The notes: a model not told the origin generated them from the sequence alone. Counted from the first letter of the stretch, positions 20,537-31,532 are shown. The stretch: 64,000 nucleotides of DNA from Rhynchonema sp. JSB1_4 (GCA_030248065.1 JASAMV010004621.1:44006-108005), one strand, 5' to 3'. Made by a program: numbers and translations.

Positions 20537-22286
20537 TCATAGCAAATCAGCGGCTTCGATTTCCTCGAGAAGTCGCTGAGTCTCGTCGCTCAATTCTGAA
20601 AAATTAAAGAGCTGATATCCAACATTGGTGATCGGACATGGTTTAGTCACGACCACGACCACGAAGCGTGGATTGTATTTTGAGCAAATTTTCGAAATCC
20701 ACACCGCTAATTTCGACGACTGGCGTAAAAGTTATTTATCAGCTGCTCAAAATTAGTGGCACAAGTATAGATCTCGAGATGTGAAAAATTCAAAACAGTC
20801 ACGCGGTGTCCAATCAGGTCCGACACAACCCTACAGTACAATTGAACCCAAATAACATAGATTTTGTAACACTTCCTGGCTGGTTGGTTGAACGATTGAA
20901 AAATCTCACGCACCAGCAACGGATTTCTGTTCGTCTTTTTCACATTCGATTTTCTCCTCTGGTGTCAGATCTTTGAACACCGACTCGCACAGCGGATCGA
21001 TGATTTGGTGGTTGATGAGCTGATGCCACTCGGTCATCGATATCGACGACAGACGCTCGTGCACCGGCCCCAGCATGTAGTCGTAGTGTTCGACTACGAA
21101 AAATATTGCGCGGGTATTTTGAAAGCTCACGTTGGGGAAACACCTTGTAGTGCCTCATGCGTGATTTCCCATGGATCGAATAGGCTTAGCCATATCAGAC
21201 TTTGCGATCAGCCTTGCATGATCACGTGTGGTACTGAATTGAGGGCAACAAAGAAACTACACCCAAGGGGTTGTTGAACCAAGACCGAACCGTTGACAAC
21301 GCTTTAGGGCGAACTTAGGTGAAATCCGGAATCTGGAAACCGGAAATAATTTCCATGCAAAAATACAAAACATTTCCAGACTCCGGAAATATTTCCGGAA
21401 AACGCAAAAACAGACATGCAAAAATAATGCGTTTTCCGGAAATATTTCCGGATTCCGGTTTCCGGATTTAACCTAAGGCCGCCCTAATACATCGTGCCGC
21501 AAGTTGTTGTTTTTGCAGTTGTGACGACAACCACAGAACAAACTCTCAGAAATTCCTGACAAGAAAAAATAGAAATTAAGAAAAATAAAAAACATACCGG
21601 GATCGTCACCTTTCGGATCATAACCGCACGTGTCGTATTCGGGCAAATCATCATTGTCAATTGCTTGTTTGTTCGACTCTTGTTGCTGCGTTTGTTGTTG
21701 GACCAAACGGTGATGCTTTTGCGGGGTGGCAGACTAAATTTTGTTACTTCAATTTATATATTTTTATGGCGTTACTTGACAGATCACAAGAAATAAACCA
21801 CCACTGCCACACCATTTTCAGCGTGGCAGGCGTTTTTGACGTGGACTGCTGTTGTTGTTGCAGCACAACATTTTTTACATCACCCAGAGCGCGACGCGGG
21901 GTTTCGATGTTCTCGGCGCGCTTCGACAGGCCTCGTGATTTGAACTTTTGCACAGAACCTGGGTGAGTTGTTGCAAATACATAAATAGATGAATAGATTC
22001 TGGTTTTTTACCGACGAAGAATTTTACCTTTTCGATCAATCTTCGATCAAAAGATTCATCACATCCCTTCCCATCAAAACTAACTACAGTAGCCATTGCC
22101 AAATAAAAACAACACAAAAATAATCACCCGACCTGGCGCGGCCGGTGTGCGCGGTTTTTGGAAACCGTCGTTGAAGATCGACGACTGACTCTGACTGGAT
22201 TTCATGGCCATGAGCGACGCATCGGCGTTTTCTTTCTCCAGCCCAGCGGGTTCGTGACGGATTTTCAGCGACCAACCACCTGACAT
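20537..22286 (-). CDS. Securin-like protein (separase inhibitor), left-arm copy
   Basis: Five exons: 22286-22133, 21958-21813, 21733-21598, 21093-20914, 20595-20537, in compatible phases (1, 0, 1, 1), total 675 nt or 224 residues. Residues near 22 carry a KEN box (GLEKENADA). Exon 2 carries a destruction box RRALGDVKN. Exon 3 is Q-rich, then DNDDLPEYDTCGYDPKGDDP, resembling the acidic separase-binding PEIE region of securins. The C-terminus is acidic (LSDETQRLLEEIEAADLL). KEN plus D-box plus PEYD at about 200 residues is the securin layout; securin sequence is otherwise poorly conserved, so the call is by architecture. The intron before exon 4 holds a MITE. The 5' side abuts a truncated GGCT-like copy on the same strand. 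Confidence 0.6.
21304..21488. mobile_element. Foldback MITE in a securin-like intron, left arm
   Basis: Inverted repeat with TTAGGGC outer ends and repeated TCCGGAAAT motifs. Lies between exons 3 and 4. Mirror copy at 37711-37895, so present before duplication. Confidence 0.75.
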
Positions 22287-22390
22287 TTTGTTTTTAGGCA
22301 AACCTTACGTTTCGAAAAAACCAAGATTAGGTATTCGTTGTCGTCCAGTTTAGCGTCTGCCGGGAAATGAGGCAGACAAAACAATGAGGT

Positions 22391-22980
22391 TAACGCCAAC
22401 CCCGGTAATGAATCGTCACGCGTTCTGGTTCGCCCGCCAATACACCCTGGTACCAGTACACTGCGCTCTTGTCATCAACAATGCTGAATTGCTCGGTTGC
22501 CATCTGATCGCTGCCTAAAATGATGCGTTCGATGCCTAAGGCCACTTTACACATTGTCTCGTAGCGCTACACGCAACATTTTCTCGCGCGCTGATTGGCT
22601 GTCGCGCGGGCATGAGCCAATCAGCGCGCGAGAAAATGTTGCGTGTAGCACTACGAGAGAAAGCATAAAGTGGCTTTTAATTCAATGCAGATATGCTTCT
22701 TTACACTTAGTTCCTGGACGGAAGCGTAATGCAAAACGGTAGGAAATGGTCAAGTGTCTGCATCCGCGGATCGATCAAAGACATACATCTTACTCACCAT
22801 ATGCAAAGTACTCGCAGTCCGTGGGCTTCACATGATACTGCTCCATCGGACCCGCCAGTTCTTGAATGATGTACGAGAATGGATGGCTGCCTGGTTCAAA
22901 CTGGACGCCAGACACGATCATTGGACGCCAGCCCAGGGACGATTCTTTGACGACAACAGTCACGCCCTTCGATCGATGGA
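22391..22980 (-). pseudogene. Truncated GGCT-like gene copy, outer left arm
   Basis: Exon A (22980-22797) is identical in protein to the other copies. Exon C (from about 22516) is diverged (SDQMATEQFSIVDDKSAVYW) and stops with TAA right after HYRGWR, where homology to the longer copies ends. The break lies about 100 bp upstream of the securin-like start codon. The intron holds the TTAA-flanked hairpin MITE. Read as a truncated duplicate; a short expressed product cannot be excluded. Confidence 0.6.
22546..22678. mobile_element. TTAA-flanked hairpin MITE with CCAAT and GCGCGAGAAA core
   Basis: Ends GGCCACTTTA / TAAAGTGGC, then CTCGTAGCGCTACACGCAAC and ATTTTCTCGCGCGCTGATTGG on each arm. Copies also at about 36525-36662 (full) and in shortened form at 24950-25052, 33602-33704 and 59063-59165. 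Lies in the intron between exons A and C of the GGCT-like copies. Confidence 0.75.
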
Positions 22981-23175
22981 ACTGAAATGTCAATGATATA
23001 AAGGTGTTGCCATTAATGCTACACAACAAAATTCTGGTTTAAACGTAACTACATAATCCATGAGTGGGCCGAAAAAAGTCAAGTTCAACAGCAGTAATAA
23101 TATTTGCTTTTCTAAAAATAAGCCATGGCCATCACAAACAGGAGGCATGCCAACTGTAAAACAAGGTGTCCTGCA

Positions 23176-24450
23176 CTAACATTCATGATGATGATGCGTG
23201 ATTACCTCGGCGATATTGCAGTTTATATGGTTTTCCGGGATAGGGAGTGGGATTTCCAAATTGTGACTTAAAATTGTCACATTGTGGAATGCAGTCTTAG
23301 TGCAGTTATGCAAACACCGTAACCGTTTACAATCTTTTTCTTTCTGTGATAATTCGTTGATTCTTCTACTCGTGGCACTACCGTAACCGTTCACATCCCT
23401 TTTCTTTCTGCGATAGTTCTTTCTACCCATTGCAATACCGTAACCGTTCACATCCGTTTCTTTCTGCGATAATTCTTTCCATTCTTTTCACCCGTGGCAT
23501 TACCGTAACCGTTCACATCGTTTTCTTTCTGCGATAATTCTTTCTATTGAATACCCCGTGGCAATTTTTTGTTGAATACCCCGCCTGGGTGTACTTTTTT
23601 AAGTACAGGCCTAACTCCTGTTCTGAATCGGTGCTTGTCTGCTTTCATGGCCGAAACAAGACAGCCATTTATCTATGTAGCTATTATTAATTTCTTCTTC
23701 CGTTAATTTAATTTCTAACTTTCCCAGTCTAGAAAATGGTTGTAAAAGCCGCTAGGAACTCGTTTTTTCTCTGCTTTTTATGGGGCTAGGTTTTTAGTTT
23801 ATTTAGTATTTTTCAAAATTTTTTTATTTTTTGCGCAGTTTTTTAAATTTGCTCTAGCCAATGCCTAAGAATAAGGGTAAGCCTAAGCCTAATCTCAAGG
23901 AAACAAACAAAAAATGATGGCTATGTCTTTACCCGCCAGCCCCGATTTCACTGCTATAAACACTATTTCTCATCATTTTTGTGCATGTGCAAATTAGCTG
24001 AAACCAAAAAAGACAAAAAAATTCCCCGGCGGGTCTCGAACCAGCGGTCTCGCGGCCACGAGAAAATTGCCACGGGGTATTCAATAGAAAGAATTATCGC
24101 AGAAAGAAAACGATGTGAACGGTTACGGTAATGCCACGGGTGAAAAAGAATGGAAAGAATTACCGCAGAAAGAAACGGATGTGAACGGTTACGGTATTGC
24201 AATGGGTAGAAAGAACTATCGCAGAAAGAAAAAGGATGTGAACGGTTACGGTAGTGCCACGAGTAGAAGAATCAAGGAATTATCACAGAAAGAAAAAGAT
24301 TGTAAACGGTTACGGTATTTGCATAACTGCACTAAGACTGCATTCCACAATGTGACAATTTCAAGTCACAATTTGGAAATCCCACTCCCTATCCCCGAAA
24401 ACCATAAGCTGCAATATCGCCGAGGTAATCACGCATCATGAATGTTAGTG
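23176..24450. repeat. Left inner palindrome core with 66-70 bp minisatellite
   Basis: About 23180-23565 and 24058-24440 are inverted copies. Each has about four to five tandem units of the type GAACGGTTACGGTAATGCCA ... AGAAAGAATTATCGC, which happen to read NGYG..MGRKNYRRKK when translated. The central 0.5 kb (23570-24058) has an incomplete tRNA B-box (GGTTCGAGACC on the minus strand near 24030) and AT-rich sequence, like a SINE. No gene is supported. Confidence 0.75.
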
Positions 24451-25929
24451 CAGGACACCTTGTTTTACAGTTGGCATGCCTCCTGTTTGTGATGGCCATG
24501 GCTTATTTTTAGAAAAGCAAATAATATTACTGCTGTTGAACTTGACTTTTTTCGGCCCACTCATGGATTATGTAGTTACGTTTAAACCAGAATTTTGTTG
24601 TGTAGCATTAATGGCAACACCTTTATATCATTGACATTTCAGTTCCATCGATCGAAGGGCGTGACTGTTGTCGTCAAAGAATCGTCCCTGGGCTGGCGTC
24701 CAATGATCGTGTCTGGCGTCCAGTTTGAACCAGGCAGCCATCCATTCTCGTACATCATTCAAGAACTGGCGGGTCCGATGGAGCAGTATCATGTGAAGCC
24801 CACGGACTGCGAGTACTTTGCATATGGTGAGTAAGATGTATGTCTTTGATCGATCCGCGGATGCAGACACTTGACCATTTCCTACCGTTTTGCATTACGC
24901 TTCCGTCCAGGAACTAAGTGTAAAGAAGCATATCTGCATTGAATTAAAAGCCACTTTATGCTTTCTCTCGTAGCGCTACACGCAAATTTCTCGTGCGCTG
25001 ATTGGCTCGTGCCCGCGCGACAGTGTCTACGAGACAATGTGTAAAGTGGCCTTAAGCATCGAACGCATCATTTTAGGCAGCGATCTGATGGCAACCGAGC
25101 ACTTCACCATAGTTGATGACAAGAGCGCAGTGCACTGGTATCAGGGTGCATTGGCGGGCGAACCAGAACGCGTGACGATTCATTATCGGGGTTGGCGTTT
25201 ACCTCATTTGACATTTTTGAAAACCAACATCGGTGACGCACCTGGTCGGCTCCGATTGTGGTGTGTTGACAGCAAGATGATTGTGGTCCAATCACTCTAT
25301 TTTCATTCTACTACTATGATCAATATTTTAGCGACCCCATCCAACCATGGTCACGAGCCGCGTCGCGCTGTGACCAGTGCAACGTCTCCGCCTGGTGTGT
25401 TCCGTTGACGTTCAGATCGCTTCGGTTGTGATCCAACCACTCTATGTTTATTCGACCACTTTGATCAACGTTTTTAGCAAACGTCGTTGATCAGTTGAAG
25501 AAGTTGTTGTCCGAGGAAAAAGGTGGTCACACCGACGGAATGCGATGGCCGGATGGAGATCGATGTCGATTGGAACCCTCGGAGTCTGAGCGTTTGCGTA
25601 CGTTTCGATGATGTTTCCAATCGCTTATTATGTGATCCTCATCATATCCATTCCATTTCAATTCAGTATTATAATTTGATCAATGTTTCAGTCACGATGG
25701 CCGAAATCGTATCGGTGCAGCCACGTTCGCAGCACGGTGGGTTTCGACGACATAAAGATCTCTTAGATCCGCCTAATTATTTTGTGGGCAAATTCATTTG
25801 AACAAATCGAATTCAACAGGTCCGATCAGCAGTTGCATCAAGGGCGACTGCGCTCATCCAGCCTGCGAACAAAAGAGACAGACCGAGTCAAAGACCGATG
25901 GAAGTCAATCGATGAAGAAAGATTTTTGA
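24438..25929 (+). CDS. Gene with gamma-glutamylcyclotransferase-like motif, left arm, full copy
   Basis: Six exons with clean sites: A 24643-24826, C 25077-25244, C2 25332-25394, D 25478-25597, E 25692-25736, F 25820-25929, all joined in phase 1, 690 nt to a TGA. Exons A and C join to CEYFAYGSDLMATEHF, close to the YFAYGSNL substrate-loop motif that opens GGCT-family domains, followed at the usual distance by KSAVHWYQGALAG, matching the P-S-A segment. The rest is diverged. Exon F is Cys-rich (CIKGDCAHPAC). About 60 residues precede the motif. An upstream ATG at 24438 opens a hydrophobic leader-like peptide, possibly the first exon, unproven. The family call is tentative. Three diverged domain segments could equally be a different fold. 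Confidence 0.5.
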
Positions 25930-26399
25930 CAGGCACACAACATCCGTTAAAAATAACGTACATACTATAGGTATTGCTCAGTTGTGGCACTCCACCGATT
26001 ATAATTCCCTCATATTGCATGGTCATTGTAGCTATAGGTTTGATTTTAATTGGTTGAAGAGTATGAACTGATGCAATTTATGTATATTTGAATTCCCCAA
26101 TACATTTGAAGTCCCTACGAAGCATACGCATGCGAACCTCAATTATTGTGATCCTCCTCACATTGAATTACTGATTCGAAGATCGTTGTGGCGATACAAA
26201 CTGACCCCTTTATGTATGTACATCGCAGGAAATTATGGAACAGAATACACATTTTGTGGACAACAGAGCCTACTAACTCGCCCGTGTTGATTCGAGATTG
26301 GGTGCCATCGTGGCTTCATCAATATTTTGAACGTTATCTTGTTTTCATGGTGCAAATTATACACATTAGCAGCGTAATCCTTGCTATCCGATGACCGCC

Positions 26400-27115
26400 G
26401 CAAAGTCAATAGAAAAAACCATTACACAACAATAAACTGCAAATTTTTTGTTTGTGGCGGAGACAGCGACCAAACCAAGCAAATAACCGCATCACTACCA
26501 AAGGGAAGAAATCCCAAAAAAACTCGATACAAACAAAATAATAGATTTGTTTAGCACAACGCCAGCGTTCGGCAGACCGATCAACGACAGGTCAATGCTC
26601 TCCCATTCACTCACATCGGTCCAGTCGGTGCCATGGGCCTGCCTATAGCTGAGTGCAGTGGAAATATTCCCAGCGTGAAAATTAGAACGAAAAACGCAGT
26701 CAGTCCTTACCGTAACCCTGACACTCAGGTCGTGAGCTCCGGTGGCGCATAAGTTGGCAGATTTTGCTTGCCGTGATCTCGACTCGCACTTTGACCGTAT
26801 CCTTCAGTGCCAACATGCACTTCCGTTGTCCCTGATCTCCCCGGTGGCGAAAGACACTGCAATTGAGGGGATACAGGGAATGCTAACGGGGCAATTTGGA
26901 TGGTTGTCGATCGCAGCGGGGCGAATTCGCGATGGCGTCTTTTTCTCTTTCTTTCTCTTGCGGTTTTCTGCTTGCTACCGTAACCCCAGTCGAACCATTC
27001 CAAGTTTCATGTCCGTTTCCGCTTTACGGATCAGGCAGTTTGACTGCCATAAATTCTGCGTTCGTTGTTATCGGACTACACGTAGCTGGCTTTTTGAGGC
27101 ATTGTCAAACGGCAT
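26400..27115. other. Coding-like block of uncertain frame, left arm
   Basis: Mirror of 31.53-32.25 kb. An AATTGCAG acceptor at 26856 and a TACG|GTAAGG donor on the minus strand delimit a 145 nt exon-like piece. Compared with its mirror it has an 8 nt net deletion, so the two copies cannot both code in the same frame. No family recognised. Confidence 0.3.
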
Positions 27116-27169
27116 GAGGATGCTCGCTACTTGATATACATAGACCGTCTATGTATATCAAGTAGCGAG
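27116..27169. repeat. Short hairpin at the inner end of the left arm
   Basis: GCTCGCTACTTGATATACAT and its complement face each other with no spacer. Homology between palindrome arms ends at this hairpin. The right-arm version (31472-31532) is perfect over about 30 bp per side. Confidence 0.85.
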
Positions 27170-27250
27170 ACATGCGGGCACATTTGGCTGTGGTAATTGT
27201 CATGAAACAAAAAACACCACATACAGTATATCCCTGAGGAACAATAATGG

Positions 27251-27472
27251 TATGGTCCGTCCATCAGCTCATGGCACCTTCGTTTGGGAGGTTCAGGTTC
27301 CGCTGTGAAGAACTGTTCATCTGCAAGGCGATATCAGAGAAAACGGCGCACAAAAATAAAATAAAAGCCGATTTCTCTTTCATTTCTTTTTCGTAAGCCA
27401 ATCGGAACAGCACTGGATCCTGCCAAGTTTTTCAGCTGACAAAAAATGTCATGAGCTGATGGATGGACTATA
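27251..27472. mobile_element. TA-flanked MITE (TATAGTCCGTCC family), short copy
   Basis: Ends TATGGTCCGTCCATCAGCTC and GAGCTGATGGATGGACTATA. The interior is shortened relative to copies at 13.3 and 55.7 kb. Located in the spacer just inside the left arm; nothing matches it at the other arm. Confidence 0.75.
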
Positions 27473-27510
27473 CGGTTGTATTTTCATTGTATGTAATTTT
27501 AGTATAGTTT

Positions 27511-28185
27511 GTGCGGATCAACGTGGTCATGCAATTCAACAAACTATTGAGCTAAATACCTGCTCTCAATAATTCACAAGGTTGCACAGAACATGTGAGA
27601 CGTTAAAAAATTATTTTATACAAGTCAAAAAGTGCAAACAGGGGCAAAACAACACTGTCGAATAGAATTTTGTTGGAGAAAAACAGTTTGCAACAACAGG
27701 GACCGAAATGTTTCAATTTATACAAAGCACGCAGACATACCATGATTGTATGATTTGCTCAATTGGTTTTTACGATAATCCGTTATCACCGACGGATGAT
27801 GTTGGTACGTACTTGGAATGTTCATTTCATCATTGCACTCAGTCGATTGAAGTGGGTTAATGTTGACTGAATGTGGAAAGCAGTCAGATCCAACTCTGTT
27901 CCACAAGCAGGTATACTCTGACAATTCTTTTGGGAGAAACTTTTCAAACGCGTTGCCTGATCCGTAAACCGCATGATGCGTGCACTCGCTATAACGGTCA
28001 CGTGACTTCTGTAGCCAGTGCACGCATAACGGGCTTTACGGATCAGGCAACGCGTTTGAAAAGTTTCACCCAAAAGAATTGCCAGGGTGTCTGTGTTCCA
28101 GAAGCAGATGGTGACCATCTTGTGGATGCGCACAGACGATGACCTGGGCACCAGAAACTGGTGCAGAGCGACAGCGAAACCAATA
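27511..28185. repeat. Left half of the inner inverted repeat in the spacer
   Basis: Pairs with 29215-29721 (coordinate sum 57232 in the outer part). A 168 bp MITE is present only on this side. No convincing exon; small frames on both strands overlap one another. Confidence 0.85.
27918..28085. mobile_element. 168 bp MITE, absent from the mirror copy
   Basis: Inverted ends CTGACAATTCTTTTGGG and CCCAAAAGAATTGCCAG with about 50 bp of pairing through TTTTCAAACGCGTTGCCTGA. The mirror sequence near 29.31 kb lacks it, so insertion followed the inner duplication. Exact target duplication not resolved. Confidence 0.8.
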
Positions 28186-28370
28186 GCACCTACATTTTGC
28201 GGTTTTTGGGTTCGACGACAACTGCGCAAATGGCTGGTATTTACGTGGTCAGTTGGACATTATTGACAGAGAAGTCTATTGGTAATATTTTTAAAAAGTC
28301 ACCAATGCAAAAGCTAAATTTTCTTCATTTTGCTTGACCATAATCTCGAATATCTCTGGGCCCTTCGCCT

Positions 28371-28532
28371 TGACCATTCAGGCATCCATTGCAACACGAC
28401 CAAATGCACAACCCGACCATCAAAAAGTACAAATGCACCGTCTGTCCACAAACGTATTTCGCAACGAGCACGCCGGCTGTCCAACACGCTTGCCGCCATC
28501 ATGCTGATGACAGACAGGCTGTGATACTGGTT
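28371..28532 (+). CDS. Degenerate C2H2 zinc-finger exon 1
   Basis: After an ATTCAG acceptor the frame gives HNPTIKKYKCTVCPQTY then H..RHH with the ligand spacing of a C2H2 finger. The same HNP..K...C..CP.TY pattern recurs at 28.87 and 31.1 kb, so the three are paralogous modules of one family. A DNA- or RNA-binding role is inferred only from the fold. Reads into a stop shortly after. Confidence 0.45.
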
Positions 28533-28789
28533 GGTGCAGTGATCAGTCTTCATTCATTCACTCGCTTATGCTCTTCCGGGGATTCCAGACAAAAGTCAGG
28601 TAGCCATGTGGCGATCACAACGATCTGCTACAATAAATGATCAGGTGCCAACTCCCCATTTTCAGCTGTCGTCGTCACAGTGGACCCACCATCAGCCAAA
28701 CGTGCCAAATTGATCATGTCCCTGCATCGACGTGCTTCGATGGGGACGATAACCTGCCGCTGTCAACGTTGCGATCAGACACCTCCACC

Positions 28790-29041
28790 ATCCACAAGGT
28801 CAAGTTGACATCCAAGACGGGCAAACAATGTCAGATTTGCAACCGCATCAAGGCCGGCACGCACGCCGAGACACACAATCCGACCGGCAAACAATTCCAG
28901 TGCAGCATTTGCCCACAAACATACCTGAAATCGCGCAGTCACCCGCATGATCATGTGAGACGACATCACGAGAGCTCGGAAGTGGACGAGATAATGACAG
29001 AATTGGTTAGTCGGTGTTCAGTCCAGCCAGAGAAGTTTTGA
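28790..29041 (+). CDS. C2H2 zinc-finger exon 2
   Basis: The frame from about 28790 holds QCQICNRIKAGTHAETHNP, then KQFQCSICPQTYLKSRSH and H..RRHHESSEVDE, ending in a stop at 29041. The first finger pair is partial, the second has C..C and H...H at near-normal spacing. No initiator codon is evident, so it is an exon or fragment. Confidence 0.5.
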   Translation: MHKVKLTSKTGKQCQICNRIKAGTHAETHNPTGKQFQCSICPQTYLKSRSHPHDHVRRHHESSEVDEIMTELVSRCSVQPEKF

Positions 29042-29214
29042 ATGGATCTGTAGGTATGCAACGAAGTTTAGCCACATTAATTAGCTCGGGGCCCGGGTGT
29101 TGACCCTGCCACGTTTGTTAGCATGCACACTGCGATGACGGATGATACCCGGTTTACCACGTTTGCCAGTGTGATTAGACGATCTCATTAACGTCAATCT
29201 TGTGAATCTGTGCT

Positions 29215-29721
29215 TTTGGTTTCGCTGTCGCCCTGCACCAGTTTCTGGTGCACCAGGTCATCGTCAGTGCGCATCCACAAGATGGTCACCATCTGCTTCT
29301 GGAACACATACACCCATGTATACATGCTTGTGGAACAGAGTTGGATCTGACTGCTTTCCACATTCAGTTAACATTAACCCACTTCAATCGACTGAGTGCA
29401 ATGATGAAATGAACATTCCAAGTACCAACATCATCCGTAGGTGATAACGGATTATCGTAAAAACCAATTGAGCAAATCATACAATCATGGTCTGTCTGCG
29501 TGCTTTGTATAAATTGAAGCATTTCGGTCCCTGTTGTTGCAAACTGCTTTTCTCCAACAAAATTCTATTCGACAGTGTTGTTTTGCCCCTGTTTGCACTT
29601 TTTGACTTGTATAAAATAATTTTTTTAACGTCTCACATTTTTTTGTGCAACCTTGTGAATTATTGAGAGCAGGTATTTAGCTCAATAGTTTGTTGAATTG
29701 CATGACCACGTTGATCCGCAC
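29215..29721. repeat. Right half of the inner inverted repeat in the spacer
   Basis: Complement of 27511-28185 without the 168 bp MITE. Provides the empty site for that element. Confidence 0.85.
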
Positions 29722-29852
29722 AAACAAACCGTGTCAGCATGGTTGCACCAAGCGCGATTTCTCATTTGGCTGGCTGCGTTCACCGACGACAATGTCCCCT
29801 TGTGTGAGTCTTGCACTGGCCTGGGGGGGGGTTGGCGAGTCACCAGCGACGC

Positions 29853-30041
29853 TCTTGAGGCAATCCAGGTTGGGAGAAGGTTTCGTCGACGTCTTGGGAT
29901 GTGTTGGGGCCCGGTGACTCAGAGGGATGTCGTCATCCGAGTCAGATGTACCTTTGGGCATGTTGTTGCTGGCTGGTGCTTCAAGCTTGGCGCGTTTGAC
30001 CGCTGGTGGGGGATGGCTGCTGGGTGTCGGTTGACGGTTGG
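29853..30041 (-). CDS. Ser/Pro-rich acidic exon of unknown gene
   Basis: An ATTGCAG acceptor (30042-30048) opens an uninterrupted frame: PNRQPTPSSHPPPAVKRAKL, then GTSDSDDDIPLSHR and K/P-rich sequence, to a phase-1 donor GCTG|GTGACT. KRAKL plus DSDDDIPLS is the style of disordered N-terminal tails of nuclear proteins such as topoisomerase I, but that is only resemblance. A hAT-like element is inserted exactly at its acceptor, whose AG is retained in the 8 bp duplication. Confidence 0.4.
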
Positions 30042-30049
30042 GCTGCAAT

Positions 30050-30814
30050 CAGGGTTGGATTAAAAAAAGTAAAAAATTTTTTGTAAAAAAAATTTTTTTT
30101 AGAAAAGTTGGCCACTTTTTTTATTTTTAAATTTTAAAAAGTAAGTCCACTTTTTTATTATTTTTCCTCTTTTTTTCGTCATTTTCTCACTTTTTACGGT
30201 AAAAATGTATGTTGTCATGCGTTTTGTTGCTCATCATTCTCAAAAAAATTGCCTGCGGCGCTTATATTTCAGTTTAAAATGGCGTTGTAATGGACTCATA
30301 CAGTTCCCAGACATCCCAACAACCGCTGCACGTATAATATAGGACACCCCATACCGTATACTGTGCAGTTATTGAGCTATCGACGTAAGCTATCGACAGA
30401 CTCCACGTTGCTCGCCTATTTGCAGTTGTGTGGATTTGTCATTTGTTGCTTTTGTCACACAACATGAGTGTGGTGTAACTCTTTATCTCTCTTCAAATTT
30501 ATCCCCAAATTCACAAGCAGAAGGTTGGTCTTCCCTTTGTCATATATGCCCACAGAGTTGCCTTCGGGCGGGTTCTCAAAGTTAAGACCAAATGGGCTAG
30601 AGAAAGGTGATCGACATAAACATGCAAGTCAGTGGGGAAGTTCTCTTTAGTGTCCCTCAAAACATACCTAAGTAACATGATTTCAGAAATTCATTTTTCT
30701 AGAAACCAATTTTTTGGGGGTCCGGAATAAAAAAAGTGATTTTAAAAACAAAAATTTTAAAAAGTTTTTTTTTAAAAAAAGTTCGATAATAAAAATTTTT
30801 TTAATCCAACCCTG
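30050..30814. mobile_element. hAT-like MITE with 8 bp duplication GCTGCAAT
   Basis: Ends CAGGGTTGGATTAAAAAAA and TTTAATCCAACCCTG, flanked by perfect GCTGCAAT at 30042-30049 and 30815-30822. Same family as 60263-60989. The interior is AT-rich with no transposase frame. Confidence 0.88.
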
Positions 30815-31019
30815 GCTGCAATACAGTGCACACAGTCTACCTCTGCGCAGTGACACGAAAGGGATCCGTCATTTTCGATCACGATGACGAATATTCATTC
30901 TTCACGGCATGTTGGGAACCATAATTATTTCGTCAGAACTAATCACTAGTATTGCAAGCTTCAGCACTATTTATGAGGTAGACTGTGAATGACACCCAAT
31001 CATACGCGCCACCGACAAT

Positions 31020-31300
31020 AAGAGATATTCGTCGAGTTCAAGTTGCGACACAACATCCCTTACCCTCAACTCGACAATGCAGCCAGGTGTTCCCGAGTGG
31101 ATTCTGCGTGCATGAGCGTATCCCAATTGAGCGCGCGCAGAATAGGTCTTTGGACAAATTGTGCACGTGTGCGTTTTGTTGGCCGGATCGTGCATCGCTT
31201 TGTGTTTCCGTGCAAGCTGATGAATTGGCTGTCGTCGGTACACTTTGCACGTGATCACTTTGTTGTCTGGGTGACCGACGGGACGATTCGTACGCAGCTG
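31020..31300 (-). CDS. C2H2 zinc-finger exon 3
   Basis: The minus-strand frame reads CKVYRRQPIHQLARKHKAMH, then DPANKTHTCTICPKTYSARA and H.RRIHSG, with finger ligands spaced as in the two plus-strand modules. It lies on the opposite strand in the spacer just before the right arm. Divergence from the other modules is considerable, so the duplication is older than the palindrome arms. Confidence 0.5.
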
Positions 31301-31471
31301 AAACATTGGTGAGGTACGGTAAGGATATACCAGCTCTTCTGTCAGAATTGTAGGTATGTAGGAATATATTGCTGTAGGCCACATCAGCTGGGGCCAATAC
31401 CAGGTTTGTCAGTGCAACACACCGAGAGCCAATGGGCATGATAACAAAAAACAAGGTCTATGAACGGCTAT

Positions 31472-31532
31472 GAGGATGCTCGCTACTTGATATACATAGA
31501 CGGTCTATGTATATCAAGTAGCGAGCATCCTC
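31472..31532. repeat. Perfect hairpin at the inner end of the right arm
   Basis: GAGGATGCTCGCTACTTGAT and its exact complement, about 30 bp per side with essentially no loop. Mirrors 27116-27169. Confidence 0.88.

Larger units (their letters stand above)
15267..27170. repeat. Left arm of the large palindrome
   Basis: Reverse complement of 31.47-39.87 kb, nearly base for base over long stretches. The sum of paired coordinates is 59199 in the outer part and 58654-58657 in the inner part. Differences are mainly insertions: a TTAA foldback here (15331-19394) and a Harbinger-like element in the other arm. It carries a securin-like gene, truncated and longer GGCT-like copies, and several older MITEs common to both arms. 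Confidence 0.93.

Noticed and set aside
22754..22996. 80-residue frame (MSASADRSKTYILL..) repeated identically at five places
   Set aside because: It is the antisense of exon A of the GGCT-like gene, which has good splice sites; repetition follows from duplication.
24911..24942. Short alternative last exon (GTKCKEAYLH) for the GGCT-like gene
   Set aside because: Acceptor and phase fit, but it truncates the protein and skips the exon that completes the YFAYGSDLM motif; splicing from exon A to 25077 in phase 1 is better supported.
25077..25244. Reading exon C as a Tudor/chromo-barrel or CUB domain
   Set aside because: The VTIHYRGW string suggested these, but joining exon A to exon C gave the GGCT-like YFAYGSDLM start with correct spacing to KSAV.
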